Shown here: one piece after another, positions 15,641 to 23,296 of the stretch
Position numbering within the stretch: position 1 is the first letter of the stretch
Layout of the letters: the number at the start of each line of letters is the position of its first letter
Assembly: GCA_965232595.1 (NCBI GenBank)
Contig: OZ246983.1
Coordinates: 4,774,001 to 4,838,000, forward strand
Source: SZUA-309 sp965232595
GTDB lineage: Bacteria; Pseudomonadota; Gammaproteobacteria; Pseudomonadales; Azotimanducaceae
Direction of reading: 5' to 3'
DNA: 64,000 bases
Position numbers and translations under genes: made by a program
The notes under the pieces: model-generated
The model's database searches: none
What the model saw: only the letters and a program-made list of their open reading frames with translations
Told to the model about the DNA's origin: nothing

Positions 15641-16873
15641 ATGACTGCACCACTTGCGGGAGTAAAGGTTCTGGAGGTCGCAAGCTGGCTCGCCGCGCCC
15701 AACTGTGCCGCCCTGATGTCGGACATGGGCGCCGAGGTCATCAAGGTGGAGCCACCCGGCGGCGATACCTACCGGCGTATGTACGATGCCCTGCTCGGTC
15801 CGAACTCAGTGCATCCGTCGTACCAGCTCGACAACCGGGGCAAGCGCGGGATCTGCATCAACCTTGAAGATCCGGCAGGGCCGGAGCTGGTCCGAGAGCT
15901 GGCCAGCGACGCTGATGTCTTCCTCACCAACCTGACCCGCCCGCGGCTGGAGAAGTATGGCCTGACCGATACGGACATCCATGCGATCTACCCCCAGGCA
16001 ATTTATGCGGTGCTTTCCGGCTACGGCACCGATGGGCCGGATAGCGAGCGCCAGGCATTCGATCAGACAGCCTTCTGGGCACGCACCGGCGCCATGTCCA
16101 TGTTTGGTGATCGTGATGGCATCCCCCTGTTGTCTCGCGGCGGCTACGGTGACCGGATGACTTCCCTCAACATGCTCACATCGATCCTCGCCGCGCTACG
16201 CATCCGGGATCAGACTGGCGAGGGCCAGTATGTTGAGGTGACGCTGCAGCGAACCGGCCTCTGGGCCATGGCAAGTGATACCGTTCAAGCACTTCACGAC
16301 CGGGTGCCCGCGGAAAAGACCAGCCAGGCGGAGCCACCCAACCCTATCTGGAACTACTACCGCACGAAAGATGATCGCTGGTTTGCGCTGGTGATGCCGA
16401 TGCCGCTCCTGTACTGGCCGAAGTTCTGCGACATGCTCGGCCGGGAAGACTGGAAGCAGGATGAGCGCTACCAGACCGTGCTCGGCCTGATGGAGCACGG
16501 CAAGGCGCTGGTGCCGGAACTGATTGAGCTTTTCGCGAGCCAGGACCTGGAGCACTGGCGGAAAAGACTGGATGCCGCCGGGCTCATCTGGGAACCGGTG
16601 GCGCTGACCACCGAGGTCATCGAAGACCCGGCGCTACGGGAGCGTGACGCTTTTTCACTGGTGGTGCACGAACGGGCAGGTGCGATGGAAATACTCTCGG
16701 CGCCGTTCCACATCCGCGACGCCGATGTTGCCGTGAAAGGCCCTGCACCCGACGCCGGTCAGCACACCTGGGAGGTGCTGGCTGAACGAGGATTGAGCGA
16801 AGACGATCTGCAGTCGCTCATCGAGCGCGGGGTCATCAGCCAGTTCACGGCCACTGACGAGGACGACGCATGA
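15641..16873 (+). CDS. CaiB/BaiF family III CoA-transferase
   Basis: This encodes 410 residues with the family start GVKVLEVASWLAAP, DMGAEVIKVEPPGGD and DNRGKRGICINL. Asp171 in GGYGDRMTS is at the position of the nucleophile that forms the aspartyl-CoA anhydride. It moves CoA between carboxylic acids. A good ribosome-binding site (GAGGGGAAG) precedes ATG 15641, and the stop overlaps the next start by four bases (ATGA), indicating coupling with the oxygenase. Confidence 0.92.
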   Translation: MTAPLAGVKVLEVASWLAAPNCAALMSDMGAEVIKVEPPGGDTYRRMYDALLGPNSVHPSYQLDNRGKRGICINLEDPAGPELVRELASDADVFLTNLTRPRLEKYGLTDTDIHAIYPQAIYAVLSGYGTDGPDSERQAFDQTAFWARTGAMSMFGDRDGIPLLSRGGYGDRMTSLNMLTSILAALRIRDQTGEGQYVEVTLQRTGLWAMASDTVQALHDRVPAEKTSQAEPPNPIWNYYRTKDDRWFALVMPMPLLYWPKFCDMLGREDWKQDERYQTVLGLMEHGKALVPELIELFASQDLEHWRKRLDAAGLIWEPVALTTEVIEDPALRERDAFSLVVHERAGAMEILSAPFHIRDADVAVKGPAPDAGQHTWEVLAERGLSEDDLQSLIERGVISQFTATDEDDA

Positions 16874-18156
16874 GCCTCGATGAGATGGTGCGGGGCGAAG
16901 CACCAACCCTCTGCCTGCCGCATCAGTGCGAGTTCCTGTCGGACTCCTGGCTCGAGCGTGCGAAGGCATTTCTGGAGGGCGCCCTCCAGCGAGCAGATGC
17001 GCTACCTGCCTTCTGCCTGTCGGAAACGTTTCACAACGCGCCACCACACCTCGGAATGCCCGACAACGTCGCCGCCTGGTCCGTTCACTATGACGGCGAG
17101 CGACTAACTGTCAGCCGCGATTGTCCGCACACGCCCGACGTCGAAGTCAGCGGCGACTACCAGGCCGGCCTGCAGATGGCGCAGGCCGTGGGTGGTTTGT
17201 CGAGCGTGGCGATGGAGGAGGCGTTCCGCGAGGTTCGCCACTGGTTCGGCCCGACCGCCATCAGTGTCAAAGGCCGGTTCGCCGCTCCGGGCATTTCAGA
17301 TCTTCTGGCCCTCATGCACGACCACCTGGCGAGAATGACGGTTGAAAACCCGGACATTGCCCATCGCGCGAAGGCGCTCAAGGTGGATCGCCACATCGCG
17401 GAAGTCGAAGCCAATGGCTACACGGTGATTGAAAACGCCATCAGCCCCGCGTTTGCAGATGAGGTGCGTACCGCCACCCTGAAAGCCCTGCTCCCCCATC
17501 ACCACCACCAGCTGCAGTGGATGCTCTACCATGGCCAGGCGTTCGAGCAGCTGGTACAGAACCCACCCCTCATGGCGCTGATGGATGCCACGCTCGGCCG
17601 CGGCGCGGTGATCGCATCGATCAGCTCGATCCGTAAGGGCCCGGGCCCAGGTACCATCCCGATTCATACTGACTACTCTATGGTGCCGGAGCCATACCCG
17701 GACTTTGCCATGACCGGCGTTGGTGTCTGGGCGCTGGAAGACTGGAGCGAAGCCTCCGGGCCGACCTGGATCGTGCCAGGTTCTCACCGCGAGAAACGCG
17801 GCCCCAAGCGGGGCGAAGGCATGGACCGAGGCATTCCCATCGAAATGCCGAAAGGTTCCGTCGTGTATTTCACGCACGGCGTTTGGCACTGGCAGGGAGA
17901 CCGAACTGAAGCCGGCGAGCGAGTCACCATCCATTCGCACTTCAATCGCGGCATCCTGCGCGGCCTCGAACCAAAACGGGTGGATCCACAGATGATGCAC
18001 CGAAACCCGCCGCGACTCGGCGAGATGCTGGGTGAGGACGACTGGTTCGACAAGCTGGACGCCAACGGCCGGGACTATGTTCGCGCCGGACACATGGCTC
18101 GGCTGCAGGCATTTACCGATCAGCAGCTCGCCAGCCTTGGGGAGGTCCACGGCTGA
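16870..18156 (+). CDS. Phytanoyl-CoA dioxygenase with N-terminal extension
   Basis: This 428-residue protein has a PhyH domain at about 175-370 with the Fe(II) ligands His266 and Asp268 (IHTDYS), the distal histidine in THGVWHW (His336 or His340), and Arg351 for 2-oxoglutarate. The first 160 residues form a separate alpha/beta region (VHYDGERLTVSRDC and AISVKGRF) that resembles an SCP2-like lipid-binding fold, an uncertain assignment. Its four-base overlap with the CoA-transferase suggests hydroxylation of a CoA-linked or lipidic acid. Confidence 0.87.
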   Translation: MSLDEMVRGEAPTLCLPHQCEFLSDSWLERAKAFLEGALQRADALPAFCLSETFHNAPPHLGMPDNVAAWSVHYDGERLTVSRDCPHTPDVEVSGDYQAGLQMAQAVGGLSSVAMEEAFREVRHWFGPTAISVKGRFAAPGISDLLALMHDHLARMTVENPDIAHRAKALKVDRHIAEVEANGYTVIENAISPAFADEVRTATLKALLPHHHHQLQWMLYHGQAFEQLVQNPPLMALMDATLGRGAVIASISSIRKGPGPGTIPIHTDYSMVPEPYPDFAMTGVGVWALEDWSEASGPTWIVPGSHREKRGPKRGEGMDRGIPIEMPKGSVVYFTHGVWHWQGDRTEAGERVTIHSHFNRGILRGLEPKRVDPQMMHRNPPRLGEMLGEDDWFDKLDANGRDYVRAGHMARLQAFTDQQLASLGEVHG

Positions 18157-18193
18157 TATCTTTCTCTGAATCCAACTGGGCTCAGCTGCGCAC

Positions 18194-19135
18194 GTGACTA
18201 CCGGTAAGTCAGATCCAGATTTCGCTGCCGATGTGGTGGCGGACCTCTATCGCTATCGACCCAAGCAATATGGTGTCGTCGTGGCGATCGCACTGATCGG
18301 CGGGATATTCGGCGCGCATCGTTTCTACCTCGGAAAAGTCGCCTCCGGCCTCGCCATGATGCTCTCCGGAGGCGGTGGGCTGGTCTGGTGGATCGTCGAT
18401 CTCATGCGGCTGCGCCAGATGGTCCAGCAGCACAACGACGAGGAAGCGCAACGAGAAGCCACCGGGATTCCGCCTCAGGGCATGGGGTTTCTGCCGCCCA
18501 GAGAAGAACTGGACATCGAGCGTCCGCCGAGTTGGGCGGAAAAACGCGGCAGCCGATCGAGACTCATCGGCAGCGCTTTGTTGCTCGGATTGATCGGTTT
18601 CACCCTCGGCGTCGTTTCTGGTGCTACCAGCGTCATCGAGCCCACCGTGACGCTCGTGGCCTTCGTCGTGGTCACGCTCACCGCGGCCCGGCTCCCGATC
18701 ATGGACCAGATCCCCCTGCTGCGCGGCGTCACTCGCTGGAGCCATCGCCTGCGGCTCTACTACCACACCACCGACCCAGGCAATTTCTGGTTGCTGGCGC
18801 TGCGCCCGCTCACGGGCGTCTTCTACGCGCTCTGGATTCAGCGTACCCGAGCCGAAGTGCGCCTCTACCTGCAGATGGGTGTGGCCTTCGCGATCTGCTT
18901 CGCGCTGCTGGATGTGGCGGAAGCGCTCCAGCTTGGCTCTTTCTGGGCTGGCATTGGCCTGATGATCGGCGAGTTTGCCCAGACGCTGGTGTACACCTAC
19001 GTGTTCGTCGCACCCGCGGGCGCCCTGCTGACGACCCAGCTGCTGTTGTCCCGTCGTGACTCGACCGTGTTGGGGCTGAGCGCAATAACGCTGGCGGCGG
19101 TCGCCGTGGGCTTACGCCTTGTTGGCGCAATCTGA
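18194..19135 (+). CDS. TM2 domain-containing membrane protein
   Basis: This 313-residue protein has an N-terminal TM2 domain (about 27-72; GGIFGAHRFYLGK between two membrane helices, then WWIVDLMR), a charged linker, and about five further hydrophobic segments. Function is unknown; TM2 proteins are membrane proteins of varied roles. The start is GTG 18194. It follows the CoA-transferase/oxygenase pair by 37 bases. Confidence 0.8.
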   Translation: MTTGKSDPDFAADVVADLYRYRPKQYGVVVAIALIGGIFGAHRFYLGKVASGLAMMLSGGGGLVWWIVDLMRLRQMVQQHNDEEAQREATGIPPQGMGFLPPREELDIERPPSWAEKRGSRSRLIGSALLLGLIGFTLGVVSGATSVIEPTVTLVAFVVVTLTAARLPIMDQIPLLRGVTRWSHRLRLYYHTTDPGNFWLLALRPLTGVFYALWIQRTRAEVRLYLQMGVAFAICFALLDVAEALQLGSFWAGIGLMIGEFAQTLVYTYVFVAPAGALLTTQLLLSRRDSTVLGLSAITLAAVAVGLRLVGAI

Positions 19136-19224
19136 CCGCGATTCTCTATTGGCCATGTTTGCAGTACAGTCGCCATGGCATAGACACATCAGACCGATCG
19201 GAAAGGAAATTCCAGGAGACCACC

Positions 19225-19827
19225 ATGAATTCAGGAAGCATCAACTGGCTACGCGTTCTGCGTCGCTCGCTGTGCGCCGTTGCTCTGGCCGGGTTGAGCC
19301 AGTTCGCTTACGCGCAGTCAGACTACGCGGCCGCTTGGGGACCCAGCGTCGGCTCAACGGCACCCTTGCTGTCCGCCCTTGACCAGGACGGCAACCAGCA
19401 GGACCTGGAGAGCCTCCGCGGCGCCAACGGCTTGCTGTTCGTCTTCAACCGTTCAGTCGATTGGTGACCATTCTGCATTCGTCAGTTCGTGAAACTGAAT
19501 GATCTGAAAGACCAATTTGACGCTATCGGCGTGGGCATCGTCGGCATGACCTACGATACGCCGGAAATCATCAAAGCCTTCGACGAGAAATGGGAGATCA
19601 ACTACCCGGTTCTAAAAGACGTCGATCGACAGCACGTGGAAGCTTGGGGCGTCCGCAATCAGGAGTACGGCCCCGGCACATTCGCCTACGGCGTTCCATA
19701 CCCTGGCGTGGTGCTGATCTCTCCGGAAGGGGAGATCCTCGCCAAGTGGGCGGAGGAAGGCTACCGATCACGGGCAGACTGGTCGGAAGTCCTGGAAGAA
19801 GTTACCGCCATCGTGGGCGGCCCTTAG
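19225..19827 (+). CDS. Peroxiredoxin/thioredoxin-like selenoprotein (UGA = Sec81)
   Basis: The frame runs from ATG 19225 (AGGAGA upstream) to TAG 19827 with one internal TGA at 19465-19467, giving 200 residues if TGA is read as selenocysteine. Residues 1-31 are a signal peptide ending AYA, so the product is probably periplasmic. The TGA falls in SVDW-U-PFC, exactly where AhpC/TSA and redoxin relatives have WCPFC or WCPYC, and the following 117 residues continue the thioredoxin fold (GMTYDTPEIIKAF, YPGVVLISPEGEI). A stem-loop at 19482-19498 fits a bacterial SECIS. It would reduce peroxides or disulfides. Without Sec decoding only an 80-residue fragment would form. Confidence 0.82.
19482..19498 (+). 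promoter_or_regulatory. Bacterial SECIS-like stem-loop, redoxin gene
   Basis: TCAGTT-CGTGA-AACTGA makes a 6-bp stem with a 5-base loop. The loop begins 20 bases after the TGA and has G at its second position, meeting the published bacterial SECIS rules (16-37 bases to the loop, G among its first two bases). It lies within the coding sequence, as bacterial SECIS elements do. Confidence 0.6.
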
Positions 19828-19863
19828 GCCGCCTTTCAGCTTCTGATCTCCGAGCGGACACCC

Positions 19864-20265
19864 ATGAGCAAACTCAAAACAATCCTCAGCTGGGCCGGCA
19901 TCGTCATCCTCGGGCTTGCCCATGGGATCCTCGAGGACATCATGTTTCTGCAGGTGCTGGTGGAGTACATGCCACCCAGCGTGGATCTCACCGGGAACCT
20001 GTTCTTCCTGTTCACGGTTCCACTTGCCCAGCTGATGGCCTTTGCCATCACCGGCACCATCGCCTGGCATTTCCTGGGCCTCAGGCAGCTACCCAGGCTC
20101 ATCACTTTCTGGGCCTGCTGGATCGTCGCGAGAACCGTATTCCTGAACTTCGCTCAGAACCCACCGGCCGACATCGCGATCTACCTGGCGTGGATCACGC
20201 TGTGGTGCTTCCTCGTTGGCTTGTACGCCAGGTCGAAGACGCAAGCCGAGGGGGCAGCGGTCTGA
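19864..20265 (+). CDS. Small integral membrane protein
   Basis: This 133-residue protein has four hydrophobic segments (about 9-32, 44-69, 76-95 and 105-125) separated by short loops. I do not recognise the family. It follows the selenoprotein by 36 bases in the same direction and is probably co-transcribed, so a role as membrane partner is possible but unsupported. Confidence 0.7.
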   Translation: MSKLKTILSWAGIVILGLAHGILEDIMFLQVLVEYMPPSVDLTGNLFFLFTVPLAQLMAFAITGTIAWHFLGLRQLPRLITFWACWIVARTVFLNFAQNPPADIAIYLAWITLWCFLVGLYARSKTQAEGAAV

Positions 20266-20319
20266 CGCCTGAGGTCGCCTGACGGATTCGACTCAGCCAC
20301 TACTGAGGAAGGAAGCACC

Positions 20320-21348
20320 ATGCCAGCGAACACTGGTCAAACCGCGCCAGATGACCTCTGGCTTACGGCGTTGGAAGAAGACGTTCTCGAGCCGGACCTG
20401 CCGATCATCGATCCGCACCACCACCTGTGGGTGCGCAGCGGCTACACCTACCTGCTACCGGAGCTCGCGCGTGATCTGGCCTCAGGCCACAACGTCGTGG
20501 CCACGGTGTTTGCTGAGTGCCATTCTATGTACCGGAAGGATGGCGCCGAAGCGCAACGCTCTCTGGGCGAAACCGAGTTTGTCCGCGGCCAGGCGGCGAT
20601 GAGTGCCAGCGGTGAGTTCGGCAGCACCCGTGCTTGCGAGGTGATTTTCGGCAACGTAGATCTGACCCTGGGGGCTGCCGTTGAGAAACTGCTCGCGCAA
20701 CACGTTGATGTATCGGGCGGACGATTCCGTGGCGTCCGACTTTCCTCCGGTTGGCATCCCCATGACGGCATCCAAAACGTCACCGAGCAGCCTGGTTTGC
20801 TGTTGGATCCACGCGTCGATGAAGCTGTCAGAGTGCTCAGCCGTATGGGGTTGTCGCTCGACTGCTGGCTTTACCACCCTCAGCTGGATGAGGTGGCGCA
20901 GCTTGCAGATTCCCATCCCGAGCTCACGATCGTTCTCAATCACGTTGGCAGCCCGATTCTGGGTGGGCCCTACCGAGGTAGGACGGACGAGGTGTTTAAG
21001 GAGTGGAAGGCAGCTATCGCCCGGATTGGCGAGCGCGACAACGTGTACGTGAAGCTTGGAGCCCTTCCTATCCGCATGCCGGGTTACGAAGGCGATCGTT
21101 CTCTGCCTCCGGGATCAGAGGAGGTGGCGGCCGCCTGGCGCCCCTGGATGGAAACCTGCATCGAAGCCTTCGGCCCAGCGAGATCAATGTATGAGTCGAA
21201 TTTCCCAGTCCAGAAGCGCTGGTGCAGCTATCAGGTCTGCTGGAACGCTTTCAAGCTGATCTCTGCAGGCGCATCGCCCGAAGAAAAAGCAGACCTGTTT
21301 TCAGGCGCCGCAGCACGAGCCTATCGAATAGCGAGAACGCCTGACTAA
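20320..21348 (+). CDS. Amidohydrolase_2 family hydrolase
   Basis: This 342-residue TIM-barrel metal hydrolase resembles 2-pyrone-4,6-dicarboxylate lactonase. The metal motif is PIIDPHHHLW (His33 and His35), followed by AECHSMYR, ILNHVGSP and MYESNFPVQK at the ends of later strands. It is clearly paralogous to the protein at 62114-63124, sharing EPDLPIIDPHHHLW, SSGHNVV/ASGHNVV, GETEFV and ESNFPV. It probably opens a lactone or hydrolyses an amide of a cyclic acid. Confidence 0.9.
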   Translation: MPANTGQTAPDDLWLTALEEDVLEPDLPIIDPHHHLWVRSGYTYLLPELARDLASGHNVVATVFAECHSMYRKDGAEAQRSLGETEFVRGQAAMSASGEFGSTRACEVIFGNVDLTLGAAVEKLLAQHVDVSGGRFRGVRLSSGWHPHDGIQNVTEQPGLLLDPRVDEAVRVLSRMGLSLDCWLYHPQLDEVAQLADSHPELTIVLNHVGSPILGGPYRGRTDEVFKEWKAAIARIGERDNVYVKLGALPIRMPGYEGDRSLPPGSEEVAAAWRPWMETCIEAFGPARSMYESNFPVQKRWCSYQVCWNAFKLISAGASPEEKADLFSGAAARAYRIARTPD

Positions 21349-21361
21349 CCGGCAATTGTGG

Positions 21362-21440
21362 TCAGAGCCCGAGGAAGTCCCCGTAGTTCTTGCTGTAGAA
21401 CCGATCCAGCTCCTCAGGCGTAGCCTCTACCTGACTGGGC
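21362..21440 (-). pseudogene. C-terminal remnant of an amidohydrolase
   Basis: Reading leftward after the intact amidohydrolase, a different frame encodes TPEELDRFYSKNYGDFLGL followed by TGA. It resembles the end of the intact protein (QETMDKFYYGNMLELM) and of other Amidohydro_2 proteins, and probably marks the end of a second copy lost by recombination. The match is short. Confidence 0.35.
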
Positions 21441-22601
21441 TCAGGCGACGTTCATGAGCTCCAGCATGTTGCCGTAGTAGAACTTGTCCATGGTCTCCTG
21501 ATCGCAACCGGGCATGTTGCGCTCGAACTTGCCGATGGGATCACCGGTGCCCTCGGGGTGGGGATAGTCGGACGCGAAGCAGAGCATGTCCGGCCCCACG
21601 TTATCGATGATCCAGCCCACCGGCTCATCCGGGAAGGGCGAGACCTTGATGTGGCGCTTGGCGGTTACCGAAGGCGCCTCTGGAAACTCCCGCCGACGCT
21701 TGAACATGTGCGCGGTGAAGTCCAGCTGATGCAGCCAGGACGGCAACCAGGTGGCAGCGTGCTCCATGCTGATCATGCGCAGATGCGGATGCCGCTCGAA
21801 GACGCCATCGAAAATCAGCGCAGACATGAAAAGCACGGCACTGCTGCCGATGTGGAGCAGGCCAACCTCTCCAGCAGGCGCATCGCCGCCCAGCGCCAAT
21901 TCGGACTTGCCGTTGTTCTTGAAGCTCGGAGAGACGGCGTTGTACTCACCATTCGCGGCAACGTGAATGCCTGCCGGGATTCTCCGCTCGGCGAACCCGG
22001 CCCAGATCGGATCGAACTCCGGGTGGGTATAGGAAAGGCCGTCCGGGTCCGGCTCGTTGGTCGGCACCATGAAGGTGTAGCAGCCATCCGCGAAGCCCTG
22101 ATCCATGATCTTCTTCGCCGTGTCCGGGCCCAGGTTCATCGGCAGGTACCCTACCCCTTTCAGCCGCTCATCGTGGGCACAGAAGTCGGCCATGGCCTTA
22201 TTCAGAGTCATGGAAGTAGCCGCGAGAGCCTCGTCCGTCGCCGCATGCACCGTCTGGTGAAACGAGAACGTGGGCAGCACCCACTGCATCTCAAAACCGA
22301 GAAGATCCAGGGTGTGTGAGCGCTCCTTCGGGTCGAAGGCGCCAAGGCGGTTCCAGCCACTCTTGGTGTTGTCCAGCAGCGATGCTTCGAACTTCGCCAT
22401 GGTCTCGGGATTCCCCTGCCGCTTGGCAAACAGCTCGCGGCCCCGATCCAGACCTGCCTGGACCACCGGCAGGCCCTTCTGATCATGCATTGAGGGCACC
22501 AGCGCCTCGTGCTCCGGCCGCGCGGCATTGTGCAGAAAGTCATCCAGTTCGATGAGGTGGGAATCGACGTCGATGATGCGACGATGCGCTGCGTAGGTCA
22601 T
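21441..22601 (-). CDS. Amidohydrolase_2 family hydrolase, TetR-controlled
   Basis: This 386-residue metal hydrolase begins RRIIDVDSHLIE, where a single His replaces the usual HxH as in the gamma-resorcylate decarboxylase and related branch. SMEHAATWLP and the C-terminal FASDYPHPEG supply further metal-site residues. This branch includes non-oxidative decarboxylases and hydrolases of aromatic acids. It is divergent from a tetR gene 89 bases away and has a strong promoter overlapped by a palindromic operator, so it is probably induced by its substrate. Confidence 0.9.
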   Translation of the reverse strand: MTYAAHRRIIDVDSHLIELDDFLHNAARPEHEALVPSMHDQKGLPVVQAGLDRGRELFAKRQGNPETMAKFEASLLDNTKSGWNRLGAFDPKERSHTLDLLGFEMQWVLPTFSFHQTVHAATDEALAATSMTLNKAMADFCAHDERLKGVGYLPMNLGPDTAKKIMDQGFADGCYTFMVPTNEPDPDGLSYTHPEFDPIWAGFAERRIPAGIHVAANGEYNAVSPSFKNNGKSELALGGDAPAGEVGLLHIGSSAVLFMSALIFDGVFERHPHLRMISMEHAATWLPSWLHQLDFTAHMFKRRREFPEAPSVTAKRHIKVSPFPDEPVGWIIDNVGPDMLCFASDYPHPEGTGDPIGKFERNMPGCDQETMDKFYYGNMLELMNVA

Positions 22602-22640
22602 GGTCCGGTCTCCTCTCGAGGCTCGTATTTAAGCCACTCT

Positions 22641-22669
22641 AAAATAGACCTTCTATTTAAGGGCGTCAA
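22641..22669 (-). promoter_or_regulatory. Promoter of the TetR-controlled amidohydrolase
   Basis: On the minus strand TTGACG (22669-22664), a 17-base spacer and TATTTT (22646-22641) form a good sigma-70 promoter, 40 bases before the amidohydrolase start. The operator palindrome overlaps the spacer and -10. Confidence 0.6.
22642..22658. promoter_or_regulatory. TetR operator palindrome
   Basis: AAATAGA-CCT-TCTATTT is a perfect 7-base inverted repeat in the intergenic region between the divergent amidohydrolase and tetR genes, placed over the promoter of the former. Confidence 0.65.
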
Positions 22670-22690
22670 CAATAAGCGCATAATCTACCT

Positions 22691-23284
22691 ATGAATACCT
22701 CCCGCGCACGAACCCGGCTGTCCCCTGACGCCAGACGAACCCAGCTGCTCGACACTGCCAAGGAGATGGTCATTGAGAGCGGTTTGCAGGCTTTCACCAT
22801 GGAAGGTCTGGCCAGACAGGCCGGGGTGTCCGCCCCGCTCGTGTACAACTACTTCGACGGCCGGCCGCAGCTGCTCCAGGAGCTGCTGATCCGGGAGTAT
22901 CATCAGTTCGTGGACGCAACCACCGAAGCGCTGCGTGATGCGCAGAACTTCGAAGACATCGTGCGCATCTCCGTCACCAGCAATTTTGACCACCACGCAC
23001 CCGGCAACATCCTGCCGCTGTTGCAGTCGCAACCGGAAATCGCTGAGGCGATAAAAAGGGATCAGCAGCGCATCGGCCAGCGAAACGCCAAATTCCTGGT
23101 GCAGTCAGCGGCAGACCACTATCAGCTCAGCACAGGCGAAGCACAGCTGGCGGTGAGCATGTCTTCCGGCGCGTCTATTGCGGCCGCTGAACTCGCGGCG
23201 AACGCGAAGCTCGATCGCGAAGAGACCATCGACCTGGCGGTGAGCTACATCCTTTCCGGCATCGAGCGGATGGGCAGGTCGTAG
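22691..23284 (+). CDS. TetR/AcrR family transcriptional regulator
   Basis: This 197-residue regulator has an N-terminal helix-turn-helix at about 15-60 (FTMEGLARQAGVSAPLVYNYF) and a C-terminal helical ligand domain. It is divergent from the amidohydrolase gene, and the palindrome at 22642-22658 is the likely shared operator. CATAAT at 22679-22684 lies only seven bases before ATG and no Shine-Dalgarno sequence is visible, so the message may be leaderless. Confidence 0.9.
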   Translation: MNTSRARTRLSPDARRTQLLDTAKEMVIESGLQAFTMEGLARQAGVSAPLVYNYFDGRPQLLQELLIREYHQFVDATTEALRDAQNFEDIVRISVTSNFDHHAPGNILPLLQSQPEIAEAIKRDQQRIGQRNAKFLVQSAADHYQLSTGEAQLAVSMSSGASIAAAELAANAKLDREETIDLAVSYILSGIERMGRS

Positions 23285-23296
23285 GCGAACTGCTCC

